A DNA stretch of 64,000 bases from NCBI RefSeq assembly GCF_014200305.1, contig NZ_JACHBL010000001.1, positions 558,001 to 622,000 on the forward strand, given 5' to 3'. Numbering within the stretch: the stretch's first letter is position 1; every line of letters starts with the position of its first letter. Under the pieces are notes generated by a model. It saw only the letters and a program-made list of their open reading frames with translations, did no database searches and was not told the DNA's origin. Both the position numbers and the translations under genes were made by a program. Below, in pieces: positions 18,337-27,148 of the stretch. This DNA comes from Neomicrococcus lactis (GTDB lineage Bacteria; Actinomycetota; Actinomycetes; Actinomycetales; Micrococcaceae).

Positions 18337-19677
18337 ATGTCTGCGTCACACGTAGATTCATCTGGCCCTGCGCCTGAAAACTTCTCCCATGGCAACAGCG
18401 CCGGCCCCAATGATCGCGCTAAGAAGCCATCTGGGTCCGCATTCTCCGCACTCGGCAAACTTGCCGGACCTATCTTCTTCCCGCTTGCTCTCGTAGCGCG
18501 GCTGCCGCTCGGAATGCTCACCATCGGTTCGATTACCTTCGTGGTCTCCACGACGGGTTCCTACACGGCTGGTGGCATTGCAGCGGCGCTCGTGGGTATT
18601 GGCTCCGCAGTTGGTTCTCCGCTCTCCGGCGCCATTACTGATGCGCGCGGTCAGCGTGGAGTCCTCTTAGCTCTCGCGGTTCTGCATGTCGTTTCATTGG
18701 CGCTCTTGCTGGTATTCGGCTTCCAAGAAGGCGCTGCATTCACGGCCTCCGGGACTACCGTAGCCACTCCATGGATGACGTGGCTCGCTTCGCTTCTTGC
18801 TGGTGCTACCTGTGCCCAAGTGGGTCCCATGTCCCGGTCGCGCTGGGTAGGACTCACGAACGGCCGCGTTACTCAAGGCCGAGAACTCAATGTAGCCCTG
18901 GGCTATGAATCCACGGCTGATGAGATCACGTTCGCGCTAGGCCCGGCTATTGTGGGCCTCGTTGCCGCACTCGTCACGCCGTGGATGCCACTGGTCATCT
19001 CGGGTGCCATCACAGCGATCTTGGTTCCAGCATTTGCCTTGCACCGCACGGCTCTTGCCGCGCCGCGCCGCCAAAAGGGTCAAATGGCAGCAGCCTGGAC
19101 CACTCGCCAAGCACTTGGCATAAGCCTCGCGACCATCACCATGATGGGCCTGGGAACCATCTTCGGCTCCACGGCGTCTGGCACGCTCGCCTTCGCAGAT
19201 CACATGGGTATCCCTAGTGGTGGCGGTTTGATCTACGCCGCACTTGGCAGCATTTCCGCAGTAACGGCCCTCTCGGTGGTCGCATGGCCTGCGTCCTTCA
19301 AGCTCACCTCGCGATGGCTGGCGGCTGCGATCGTGCTGGTGCCAGCGACGTTGTTTTTGCAGTTCGCACACTCGGTACCGCTGGTGCTGATTGCTCTCGC
19401 CTGCATCGGACTGCCGATCGGCCCGATTCTCGTCACGATGTTTGCCTTCGGAAACACCATGACACCTCATGGTCGCTTGGGCTTCGTCATGGGACTACTC
19501 GCGTCAGGAATCACGATCGGTACTTCGATCGGCAACTCGTTGGCCGGGTTCTTCGCGGATACCTCAGGCTATGAAGCGTCCTACCAGATTGCCCTCGTGG
19601 CGGCCATCGTGATCCTTGCGGCAGCCGCGGCCGGCGTCGTAATTTCTGGAAAATATCGCCGCAAGGAACACGCCTAA
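18337..19677 (+). CDS. Major facilitator superfamily transporter
   Basis: A 446-residue membrane protein with a hydrophilic N-terminus of about 45 residues followed by some 12 hydrophobic segments; the loop between helices 2 and 3 (GAITDARGQRG) matches the MFS GxxxDRxGRR signature. I chose the ATG at 18337 because AAAGGA precedes it by nine bases. Substrate unknown; drug or sugar efflux are possible. It is not overlapped with sbcC and has its own candidate -10. Confidence 0.8.
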   Translation: MSASHVDSSGPAPENFSHGNSAGPNDRAKKPSGSAFSALGKLAGPIFFPLALVARLPLGMLTIGSITFVVSTTGSYTAGGIAAALVGIGSAVGSPLSGAITDARGQRGVLLALAVLHVVSLALLLVFGFQEGAAFTASGTTVATPWMTWLASLLAGATCAQVGPMSRSRWVGLTNGRVTQGRELNVALGYESTADEITFALGPAIVGLVAALVTPWMPLVISGAITAILVPAFALHRTALAAPRRQKGQMAAAWTTRQALGISLATITMMGLGTIFGSTASGTLAFADHMGIPSGGGLIYAALGSISAVTALSVVAWPASFKLTSRWLAAAIVLVPATLFLQFAHSVPLVLIALACIGLPIGPILVTMFAFGNTMTPHGRLGFVMGLLASGITIGTSIGNSLAGFFADTSGYEASYQIALVAAIVILAAAAAGVVISGKYRRKEHA

Positions 19678-19798
19678 AGAATCGTAAAACGCATTCTTCA
19701 GAAGCGGGCTACCATGGTGCAGGATGAATTTTCCTCGGTATGGTGAGGACCTCGCACCGCTCCGCCACACCTCTCATTCAAAATTGAGAAAGTAGTCA

Positions 19799-20605
19799 AT
19801 GAAGCGCACTGTCTCCGCTCATCTGCTCGCCACGGCACAACCGGGTACCAAGCTGGTGTATGCCATCGCGCCGGTTAAGGATCCGGGCTATGACTCTTTT
19901 GAAGAAGAGTTGATTGCCACGGTTGATGGTGTGCCCATTGAGGTGAAAGAGGTTCCGGATTTCCATGGCGGACGTTTCCACGTGGTGGAGACGGAAGAAG
20001 GCGGCGTGATCCAGCTGGATTACTCGGCCACCGTGGTCGGCCAAGCCGAGGTGCCGGTCGTAGATGAGGCGGATCTGATTCGCTACATTCGCCCGTCGCG
20101 GTACTGCGAATCTGACACCTTGTTGCAGACTGCCTACGCAAACTTCGGAAAGATGACTGGCAAGGAACTCTTCAACGCCGCCCGCACGTGGGTGAATGAG
20201 GAGCTTGCCTACGTGTCTGGTTCATCCAGGGGCACGGATAGCGCCGTCAATACGTTGTTGGCTCGTCGCGGCGTGTGCCGGGATTTCTCGCATTTGCTCG
20301 TCTCGATGCTGCGCGCCAAGAATGTGCCTGCTCGTATGGTGGCCGTGTATGCGCCGCAGCTCACGCCGATGGACTTCCACGCAGTGGTGGAGGCCTACAT
20401 TGATGGCGAATGGCGGGTAGCTGACGCCACCGGTCTGGCGCCGCGTCAGGGCCTCTTGCGCATTGCCACTGGTGAGGATGCCACAGATACGGCGTTCCTC
20501 AGCACGGTGCGCGGATCCATTGTCTTCGACAAGATCCGCGTCACCGCCGAGGCTGACGAAGAATTGACCGATCCGCCTCTCGACGAATTGGTCATCCTCC
20601 GCTAA
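19799..20605 (+). CDS. Transglutaminase-like cysteine protease family protein
   Basis: The 268-residue protein has an N-terminal beta-rich region (TGase-like N domain) and a C-terminal transglutaminase-like core. The catalytic triad is visible: Cys in RRGVCRDFSH, His in MDFHAVV, Asp in VADATG. No signal peptide is seen, so it probably acts in the cytoplasm as a protease or amidase. It converges on the MarR gene with a 14-base gap. A 121-base gap precedes it, without a supported promoter. Confidence 0.85.
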   Translation: MKRTVSAHLLATAQPGTKLVYAIAPVKDPGYDSFEEELIATVDGVPIEVKEVPDFHGGRFHVVETEEGGVIQLDYSATVVGQAEVPVVDEADLIRYIRPSRYCESDTLLQTAYANFGKMTGKELFNAARTWVNEELAYVSGSSRGTDSAVNTLLARRGVCRDFSHLLVSMLRAKNVPARMVAVYAPQLTPMDFHAVVEAYIDGEWRVADATGLAPRQGLLRIATGEDATDTAFLSTVRGSIVFDKIRVTAEADEELTDPPLDELVILR

Positions 20606-20619
20606 TTCGCGGAAGTACC

Positions 20620-21096
20620 TTACTCGGTGCACGCTTGAGCGTGGCTGAAATCAGCGTCCGCGATGATGGAGTTCAGCTGCTTGATTTGCTGCAGCTGCTC
20701 CACCGTGAGTAGCGGCTGCAAGAGCCGGTGAATGTGCCGCACGTGTTCGCGCCCCACGGAGGCTTGCTTGGCACGTCCCTCATCGGTCAGCGTGACCAAA
20801 ACGGCTCGAGAATCGCTCGGATCCTTTTCGCGCGTGACATAGCCGCGCTTTTCAAGGCGTTCGGCTGTGCGTGACAGGCTCGGCTGGCTGATGAGCAAAT
20901 GCACATTCAGATCAGACAGTCGTGAGGAACCGCCTGGACAGCGCGTCAGATTGAACAGAATGTCGTATTCGGATGGCGACAAGTCTGAAAACGCGCGGCC
21001 TTTCTGCAGTTCGCGCATGACCTTCACTTGCGCGCGGAAAATCGCTTCCCAGGCGTCGGCGCTTGCTCGTACGCTTTTTTGCTGGTCGGGACTCAC
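20620..21096 (-). CDS. MarR family transcriptional regulator
   Basis: This 158-residue winged-helix regulator contains LSPSEYDILFNLTRCPGG, LLISQPSLSRTAERLEKRGYV and the wing DPSDSRAVLVTLTDEG. The GTG start at 21096 has AAGGAG nine bases upstream. It sits six bases downstream of a flavin-dependent monooxygenase gene in the same direction, and a MarR-type palindrome stands before that operon, so it probably represses its own operon and responds to a small aromatic or oxidising ligand. Confidence 0.88.
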   Translation of the reverse strand: MSPDQQKSVRASADAWEAIFRAQVKVMRELQKGRAFSDLSPSEYDILFNLTRCPGGSSRLSDLNVHLLISQPSLSRTAERLEKRGYVTREKDPSDSRAVLVTLTDEGRAKQASVGREHVRHIHRLLQPLLTVEQLQQIKQLNSIIADADFSHAQACTE

Positions 21097-21102
21097 GGTT
21101 GG

Positions 21103-22221
21103 CTACTCCTTGACTTCAGATTTTTCGGAGGACGACGACGCAGCTTCAGCCTGCTTCGCGGCTACCCGGTTGGCGTGGGTTGGGGGAGCAGGGTGGTCAG
21201 CTGGGGTGCGCGATTCCAGTTCCTTGCGGAGTTCCGGAAGCACTTTCTCGCCGAAGAGATCAAGCTGCTCAAGAACGGTCTTCAGCGGAAGGCCGGCATG
21301 GTCCACCAAGAACAACTGACGGTGGTAGTTGCCGAAGTACTCTTGGAACGTCAACGTCTTCTCAAGGACTTCTTGCGGGCTACCCACGGTCAGTGGGGTC
21401 TGTGACGTGAAGTCTTCAAGCGACGGGCCGTGTCCATAGACGGGCGCGTTGTCGAAGTACGGACGGAACTCCTTCACAGCGTCCTGCGAGTTCTCCCGCA
21501 TGAAGAACTGGCCTCCGAGACCCACGAATGCCTGATCGCCGCGACCATGGCCGTAGTGCTCAAAGCGTTCGCGGTAGAGGTTGATGAGCTGCTGGTAGTG
21601 CTCCTTCGGCCAGAAGATGTTGTTCGCGAAGAAGCCGTCGCCGTAGTACGCGGCAATTTCAGCAACCTGTGGCGTGCGGATAGAACCGTGCCAGACGAAC
21701 GGTGACACGTCATCAAGTGGCCGTGGGGTGGACGTGAAGGACTGCAGCGGCGTGCGGTATTTGCCCTGCCAGGAGACTACGTCTTCGTCCCACAAGCGGC
21801 GCAACAAGTGGTAGTTCTCCACGGTCAGCTCAACGCTGTCTTGAGGATTCTTGCCGAACCACGGGTACACCGGTGCGGTGTTGCCGCGACCCAGGACCAA
21901 ATCCACTCGGCCATCGGACAAATGCTGGAGCATGGCGAAGTCTTCAGCGATCTTCACCGGGTCATTCGTAGTGATCAGCGTGGTCGCCGTGGAAAGAATG
22001 ACGCGCTCGGTCTGTGCAGCGATGTACGCAAGAGTGGTGGTGGGCGAAGACGAGAAGAATGGGCGGTTGTGGTGCTCGCCAATGGCGAAGACATCCATGC
22101 CGATCTCTTCGACCTTCTTGGCAATGGCCACCATGGCTTTGATGCGCTCGTGCTCCGTTGGGTAGGCACCAGTGTTGGGGTCTTGAGTAATATCTGAGAC
22201 GCTAAATACGCCGAACTGCAT
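21103..22221 (-). CDS. LLM-class flavin-dependent oxidoreductase (luciferase-like monooxygenase)
   Basis: The 372-residue TIM-barrel enzyme uses FMNH2 or F420-type flavin. It shows MDVFAIGEHHNRPF, TERVILSTATTLITTNDPVKIAEDFAMLQHLSDGRVDLVLGRG (in parts) and TPQVAEIAAYYGDG, matching the CE1758-like group. SD AGGAG precedes the ATG. The last 30 or so residues are low complexity (AASSSSEKSEVKE) and contain a one-mismatch copy of the repeat word. The MarR gene follows in the same operon. The substrate is unknown. Confidence 0.85.
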   Translation of the reverse strand: MQFGVFSVSDITQDPNTGAYPTEHERIKAMVAIAKKVEEIGMDVFAIGEHHNRPFFSSSPTTTLAYIAAQTERVILSTATTLITTNDPVKIAEDFAMLQHLSDGRVDLVLGRGNTAPVYPWFGKNPQDSVELTVENYHLLRRLWDEDVVSWQGKYRTPLQSFTSTPRPLDDVSPFVWHGSIRTPQVAEIAAYYGDGFFANNIFWPKEHYQQLINLYRERFEHYGHGRGDQAFVGLGGQFFMRENSQDAVKEFRPYFDNAPVYGHGPSLEDFTSQTPLTVGSPQEVLEKTLTFQEYFGNYHRQLFLVDHAGLPLKTVLEQLDLFGEKVLPELRKELESRTPADHPAPPTHANRVAAKQAEAASSSSEKSEVKE

Positions 22222-22243
22222 GTTTTTCTCCTAAGTTCCATTC

Positions 22244-22268
22244 CAGTTTATATGCAACTGAATATAAA
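22244..22268 (-). promoter_or_regulatory. MarR-type operator overlapping the promoter of the monooxygenase-marR operon
   Basis: On the minus strand CAGTT and AACTG are exact inverted 5-bp arms around seven bases (22244-22260), resembling the AGTTG...CAACT operators of MarR proteins. A second dyad, TTTATAT and ATATAAA, spans 22247-22268. TATATT and TATAAA in the same stretch can serve as the -10. Confidence 0.6.
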
Positions 22269-22317
22269 ACGAAGGATCGGCGCCGAATATTCCGGTGGCT
22301 TACATCACCCCTGAGTC

Positions 22318-25300
22318 TCAGGCTTCGGAAGCGAATCTCTTTTCACGGCGTTCACGGACGCGTTCCACAAGCTGGTAGAGCACAGGAACCAGAATCAGCG
22401 TCAGCAGTGTGGAGCTGATGAGTCCGCCAACCACCACGACTGCAAGCGGCTGCGAAATGAAGCCGCCGCCGCCGGTGAGACCCATGGCCATGGGGATGAG
22501 GGCAAAGATGGTCGCGGCAGCCGTCATGACAATGGGACGTAAGCGCTGGCGAGCGCCCTGCTCAATCGCCTCGTCGAGTGCCATAGCCGGTTGCCCGTCT
22601 CGCGGTCTGCGATATTGGTTGATCAGGTCAATCAGCACGATTGCATTAGTGACCACAATGCCGATAAGCATAAGCATGCCGATCAGCGAGGGGAGACCTA
22701 GCGGTACGCCGGTGAGGAGCAGCAAGCCGATGGCGCCAGTTGCCGCGAAGGGCACGGAGACCATCAGGATCAGGGGCTGAATCAATGACTTGAAGGTCGC
22801 CACCATGATGACGTACACAATGGCAACAGCTGCAATGAGTGCCAGGCCCAGGTCTCGGAAGGAATTGGCCTGCTGAACGGCCGCGCCACCGATCTCCGCG
22901 CTCGTGCCTGCTGGCAAGTTCATGGTTTCTAGGCGCTTATTGATTTCCGCGGAGACGGACCCCAAAGCATTTTCTTCGGGAGTGACCGAGACGGTGGCTA
23001 TACGTTCACCGTTCGAGCTTGTGATCGTCGAGAGCGTGGTGGTCTCCTTGACGTTCGCGATATCGCTGAGACGAATGGTGCCGGAGGCCGTAGAGATCTC
23101 GATGTTCTGCAGCGTTTCTACAGAGCGGACCTTGACGTCGCCGACGATGACCACCGGATAGTCGTTGTAGCCAAAACGAACGGTTCCCGCAGGAACGGCT
23201 CCTAGCGTGGACGCGGCCAGGCCGCCGACCTGTTCCTCGGTCAATCCGTGCTTGGCGGCCTCGGCGCGGTCGACCTCTACCGTGACGACCGGAGTCTTGG
23301 TGCTCAAATTGGACTCGAGCGACTTCACTTGGTCGATCCCGTTGAGCCCATCCATGACAGTCTTGTTGGCTTCTGCCAGCAATTCAGGAGTTGGCGCGGA
23401 GACGTTAATGCTGACGCTGGAACCAAACCCTTGGCTCTGGTTGGAGCTGAAGTTGATGTCTCCAGCCGCGTTGGCTTTGCCAATGGCTTCGCGAGCAGCA
23501 TCCTGGACGGCTTCCTGATCAGCGGACTCGTCCGTAGTCACGGTGAAGCTGGCTTGATCAGCAGTGGATCCGCCACTGAAGGCAAACAAGCCGCCGCCGG
23601 AGCCGATGGTCAGCTGGACGTCTTGAACACCCTCGACGCTGCGCAGGGCATCTTCGACTGGTGCGGCAAGTTTGGTGGTCTCTTCGAGTGAGCTACCTGC
23701 AGCTACTTTTTGCGTGAGGCGGAAAGAGTTCTCACCCGAGCTGCCCAAAAGGTTGGTGGGAACCAGCGGAATCATGGCCGCGGTGCCCACCAAAATGAGT
23801 ACAGCCGTGGAGATCGTGATGACTGGATGCTTTTGCGAGGACTTCAGAACCGGGAGGTAACCGCGCTGCAGCCAGGACTTGCGCTCCTTGGCGTGGGCTT
23901 GAGCCACAGGGTCCGCATCGTCGCCAGGAAGGGAACCGCGGTGCTTCCCGTAGATAGCCTGTGAGGTACTGGCTGCCGCGGTGCGTCGGCCCAAGAACCA
24001 GTAAGCCAGCACCGGAACAATCGTGAGGGAAACGAACAACGAACCCAAGAGCGCGATAGTCATGGTGATCGCGAAGGGGCGGAACAATTCGCCCGCGATG
24101 CCCGTGACGAACGCAACCGGCAAGAACACAGCTACGGTAGTCAACGTCGCGGCGGTCACCGCGGTGGCAACCTCTCGCACGGCACGAAGAATGGCTGTGC
24201 CCTTGGCTTCACCGTATTCAAGGTGTCGCTTGATGTTTTCGATGACAACAATCGAGTCATCCACTACGCGGCCGATCGAAATCGTGAGGGCGCCGAGCGT
24301 CAACAGGTTCAGTGAATAGCCGAACGCCTGAAGACCAATGAAGGTCACGAGCAAAGACAACGGGATCGAGATGGCCGTCACCAGTGTCGAGCGCAAGGAC
24401 ATCAAGAAGACCAAAATCACGATCACCGCAAAGCCCAAGCCCAGCAGGCCTTCAACGGTGAGGTCCTTGATGGATTTCTCGATGAACGGCGCCTGATCAA
24501 AGACCGTAGTGATCTTGGCGTCATTGCCGAGCTCCGTCTGCAGCTCATCGACGAGATTCTGAACGGCATGGGAGATGCGGACGGTGTCGCCCTCAGGCGT
24601 CTTGGTGACGGACAGGCTCAGCGTCTCAACACCGTTGGTGCGGGTGATGGAGCTGGCCGGTGCATCTTCGAGTACTACCTCGGCTACATCCCCGATGACC
24701 GTCGTCTCGAGCAGTGGATCGGAAGGATCAAAATTTACGGTCGCGGGATCTTGCCCAGCAATTGTTTTGGCAGCAAGCGGAATCTTTTGGATGTCCTTGA
24801 CGGAATTGATGGTGGTGCCGGCTTGCACGGGCAACGTCCGTTTTTGCTGGTCTAGTGAGCCCACCGGAAACAGGCCCGCGTTCTTGCTCAGCGCTGTCGT
24901 AATATCCTGCGTGGTGAATCCGCGGTCCGTCAGCTCTGCTGTCTTCGGGGTGATGGAAATGCGCTGATCGGCGCCGCCGGTCACGCCGACGGAACGCACG
25001 CCATCGATCTTGCTCAGGCGAGGAACGGTCAAGCGCTCAAGATCTGCTTTGAGCTCGCTGAGGCTCTTGTCTGAAGAAACCGCCATGTAGACCACGGGGA
25101 AGTCGCTGACGGAGCCGGAGAATGACTGCGGGTTGGCATCGTCCGGCAGCTGGCTGCGGACGTTGCTGATGGCGCGGTCTACTTGGCTACGCGCGCGGTC
25201 CAAGTTGGTGCCGTAGACGAAGGACAAGGACACGGTAGAGACGCCCTGGCGGCTCGTCGAAGACGAACTCTCAAGTCCCTCAACCGCCTGCAACGCAGAC

Positions 25301-25506
25301 TCGAGTGGCTCGCTGACCTGCTTGTCCACTACTTCAGGCGAGGCGCCAGACATTTGCGTGATGACCGCAACCTGCGGGAACTCCAAGCTGGGGATGATCT
25401 CCTGCTTGAGTCCACCCATGGCGAGGACGCCAAAGACAGAAATAAAAACGGAGACCAGCGCGATGAGCGCCTTATTGCCGAGTGAAAATTGGGCAAGACG
25501 GTGCAT
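22318..25506 (-). CDS. RND family efflux transporter permease (AcrB/MMPL-like)
   Basis: The 1062-residue protein is a full-length RND pump with the HAE1-type layout: first helix GNKALIALVSVF, two large external loops, and two blocks of helices including TISIGRVVDDSIVVIENIKRH-type and LIGIVVTNAIVLIDLINQ-type segments. Export of drugs or hydrophobic compounds is the family role. AAGGAG precedes the ATG by ten bases. No periplasmic adaptor gene is adjacent, as expected in a Gram-positive cell. It lies between mqo and the monooxygenase operon, all on the minus strand. Confidence 0.88.
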   Translation of the reverse strand: MHRLAQFSLGNKALIALVSVFISVFGVLAMGGLKQEIIPSLEFPQVAVITQMSGASPEVVDKQVSEPLESALQAVEGLESSSSTSRQGVSTVSLSFVYGTNLDRARSQVDRAISNVRSQLPDDANPQSFSGSVSDFPVVYMAVSSDKSLSELKADLERLTVPRLSKIDGVRSVGVTGGADQRISITPKTAELTDRGFTTQDITTALSKNAGLFPVGSLDQQKRTLPVQAGTTINSVKDIQKIPLAAKTIAGQDPATVNFDPSDPLLETTVIGDVAEVVLEDAPASSITRTNGVETLSLSVTKTPEGDTVRISHAVQNLVDELQTELGNDAKITTVFDQAPFIEKSIKDLTVEGLLGLGFAVIVILVFLMSLRSTLVTAISIPLSLLVTFIGLQAFGYSLNLLTLGALTISIGRVVDDSIVVIENIKRHLEYGEAKGTAILRAVREVATAVTAATLTTVAVFLPVAFVTGIAGELFRPFAITMTIALLGSLFVSLTIVPVLAYWFLGRRTAAASTSQAIYGKHRGSLPGDDADPVAQAHAKERKSWLQRGYLPVLKSSQKHPVITISTAVLILVGTAAMIPLVPTNLLGSSGENSFRLTQKVAAGSSLEETTKLAAPVEDALRSVEGVQDVQLTIGSGGGLFAFSGGSTADQASFTVTTDESADQEAVQDAAREAIGKANAAGDINFSSNQSQGFGSSVSINVSAPTPELLAEANKTVMDGLNGIDQVKSLESNLSTKTPVVTVEVDRAEAAKHGLTEEQVGGLAASTLGAVPAGTVRFGYNDYPVVIVGDVKVRSVETLQNIEISTASGTIRLSDIANVKETTTLSTITSSNGERIATVSVTPEENALGSVSAEINKRLETMNLPAGTSAEIGGAAVQQANSFRDLGLALIAAVAIVYVIMVATFKSLIQPLILMVSVPFAATGAIGLLLLTGVPLGLPSLIGMLMLIGIVVTNAIVLIDLINQYRRPRDGQPAMALDEAIEQGARQRLRPIVMTAAATIFALIPMAMGLTGGGGFISQPLAVVVVGGLISSTLLTLILVPVLYQLVERVRERREKRFASEA

Positions 25507-25538
25507 GCGCTGGTCTCCTTGAAATCAACAATCGTGAT

Positions 25539-25559
25539 AATTGAGGATGATCCTCAATT
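25539..25559. repeat. 9-bp inverted repeat between mqo and the RND gene
   Basis: AATTGAGGA and TCCTCAATT form a perfect dyad around three bases, overlapping the mqo stop codon and lying 33 bases before the RND start. There is no T tract, so it could be a weak terminator or an operator for the RND gene. Confidence 0.45.
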
Positions 25560-27036
25560 AGGCGAGTTCAAGAACCTTGTTGGTGTGGTTCGTGATCTCT
25601 TCCAGAAGCTGAACGTTGTCATTGAGCTTCTGGCCGTGGCTTGGAACGATCTCTTCGATCTTCTTTTCCCAGCCACCGAATTGCGTTGGGAAGCAACGCT
25701 TCAACAGACCAATCATGATCGGTGCTGCAGTGGAAGCTCCCGGGGAAGCGCCCAACAGGCCAGCGATAGATCCGTCGGCGCTGGTCACAACTTCGGTACC
25801 GAACTGAAGGATGCCGCCCTTGGCAGGATCCTTCTTGATGACCTGAACGCGCTGGCCAGCGGTGATGAGCTCCCACTGATCTCCGATGGCTTCTGGGTAG
25901 TAATCCTTGAGCGAATCGTCCTTCTTGCCGCGAGTCTTCAAGACTTCACTGACGAGGTAGGAGACCAAGCTCAAGTTGTCCTTGGCCACGTTGAGCATCG
26001 GGAACAAGTTGTGCGTGCGGATCGACAGCGGCAAGTCCATGATGGAGCCGGTCTTGAGGAAGTTCGTAGAGAATCCGGCGTATGGGCCGAACATGAGCGA
26101 ACGCTTGCCATCCACAAAACGGGTGTCAAGGTGAGGAACGGACATTGGTGGAGCACCCACGGAAGCCTGGCCGTAGACCTTGGCATGGTGGCGTGCAATC
26201 ACATTCTCGTCCGTGCAACGCAAGAACTGACCGGAGACTGGGAAACCGCCGAAGCCCTTTGCCTCGGAAATGCCCGAGTTCTGCAGCAAGTGGAGTGCTC
26301 CTCCGCCGGCACCGACGAAGACGAACTTGGCGTTGACCGTGAAGTCCTGCTTGGTGGCGCGGTTCTTGACGCCAACGGTCCAGCCCGTGCCGGAGCGCTC
26401 GAGCCTCGTGACGCGGTGGCCGAAGTGAAGATCAGCACCAGTGGTGCCCAAGTATGCGGTGAGCTGACGGGTCAGCGAACCGAAGTCCACGTCCGTGCCG
26501 CCTTCAACGCGAGATGCAGCAACGCGTCCGGCGCCGCGACCCTCGGCGACGAGTGGGGTCCACTCGCCAATCTTTGCGAGGTCTTCGCTGTACTCCATGG
26601 TGGAGAACAGTGGCTGCGCGCTCAAAGACTCGTAGCGCGTGCGCAAGTAGTTCGCGTGATCATCGCCCAGCACAAAGCTCATGTGCGGCAGTGCGTTGAT
26701 GAAAGTCTTAGGGCTTCCCACGAGTCCTTGCTGGACCATGTGGGCGTAGAACTGACGAGAAATGTGGAACTGCTCGTTGATGCTCAGGGCCTTGGCAGGA
26801 TCAACCTTGCCGTCTGCACCCATTGGCGAGTAGTTCAATTCGCAGAGGGCCGCGTGTCCCGTACCAGCGTTGTTCCAGGGGTCAGAGGACTCGAGACCCG
26901 CCTGGTCCAAGTTCTCGAACAGACCGATGCTCCAAGTGGGCTCGAGCTGCTTGATGAACGTTCCCAAGGTGGCGCTCATGATGCCAGCGCCGACCAATAC
27001 GATGTCGTAATTTTTTGCAGGTGCTTGTGAGGACAA
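25558..27036 (-). CDS. mqo: Malate:quinone oxidoreductase
   Basis: Mqo oxidises malate to oxaloacetate and passes electrons to quinone at the membrane, a TCA-cycle step. The 492-residue flavoprotein has the FAD-binding [15 protein letters not shown], the family segment [16 protein letters not shown] and the C-terminal [15 protein letters not shown]. Translation starts at a TTG (27036) with AGGGAG seven bases upstream; no better ATG or GTG is available. The antisense strand carries a long open frame that I regard as a shadow. Confidence 0.95.
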   Translation of the reverse strand: MSSQAPAKNYDIVLVGAGIMSATLGTFIKQLEPTWSIGLFENLDQAGLESSDPWNNAGTGHAALCELNYSPMGADGKVDPAKALSINEQFHISRQFYAHMVQQGLVGSPKTFINALPHMSFVLGDDHANYLRTRYESLSAQPLFSTMEYSEDLAKIGEWTPLVAEGRGAGRVAASRVEGGTDVDFGSLTRQLTAYLGTTGADLHFGHRVTRLERSGTGWTVGVKNRATKQDFTVNAKFVFVGAGGGALHLLQNSGISEAKGFGGFPVSGQFLRCTDENVIARHHAKVYGQASVGAPPMSVPHLDTRFVDGKRSLMFGPYAGFSTNFLKTGSIMDLPLSIRTHNLFPMLNVAKDNLSLVSYLVSEVLKTRGKKDDSLKDYYPEAIGDQWELITAGQRVQVIKKDPAKGGILQFGTEVVTSADGSIAGLLGASPGASTAAPIMIGLLKRCFPTQFGGWEKKIEEIVPSHGQKLNDNVQLLEEITNHTNKVLELA

Positions 27037-27148
27037 AATTCGTCTCCCTTTTATCTCTATTGGGCTAAGGCTATCGCGCCGCGTTGTCTCTCATATAATC
27101 CCGGGCGTTTGTGAGCAGACGGTGAGCGCGCATGAAACGGTCAGTGGG

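Noticed and set aside
19678-19798. A terminator and promoter between the MFS and transglutaminase-like genes
   Set aside because: Only a weak 6-bp stem (AAGAAT/ATTCTT) and no convincing -10 at leaderless spacing were found.
22318-25506. Many mid-length open frames antisense to the RND gene
   Set aside because: Explained by GC-rich codon bias; no ribosome sites and no recognisable domains.
25489-27030. A 513-codon open frame antisense to mqo
   Set aside because: Its codons mirror the third-position bias of mqo, it has no recognisable domain, and mqo itself is certain.
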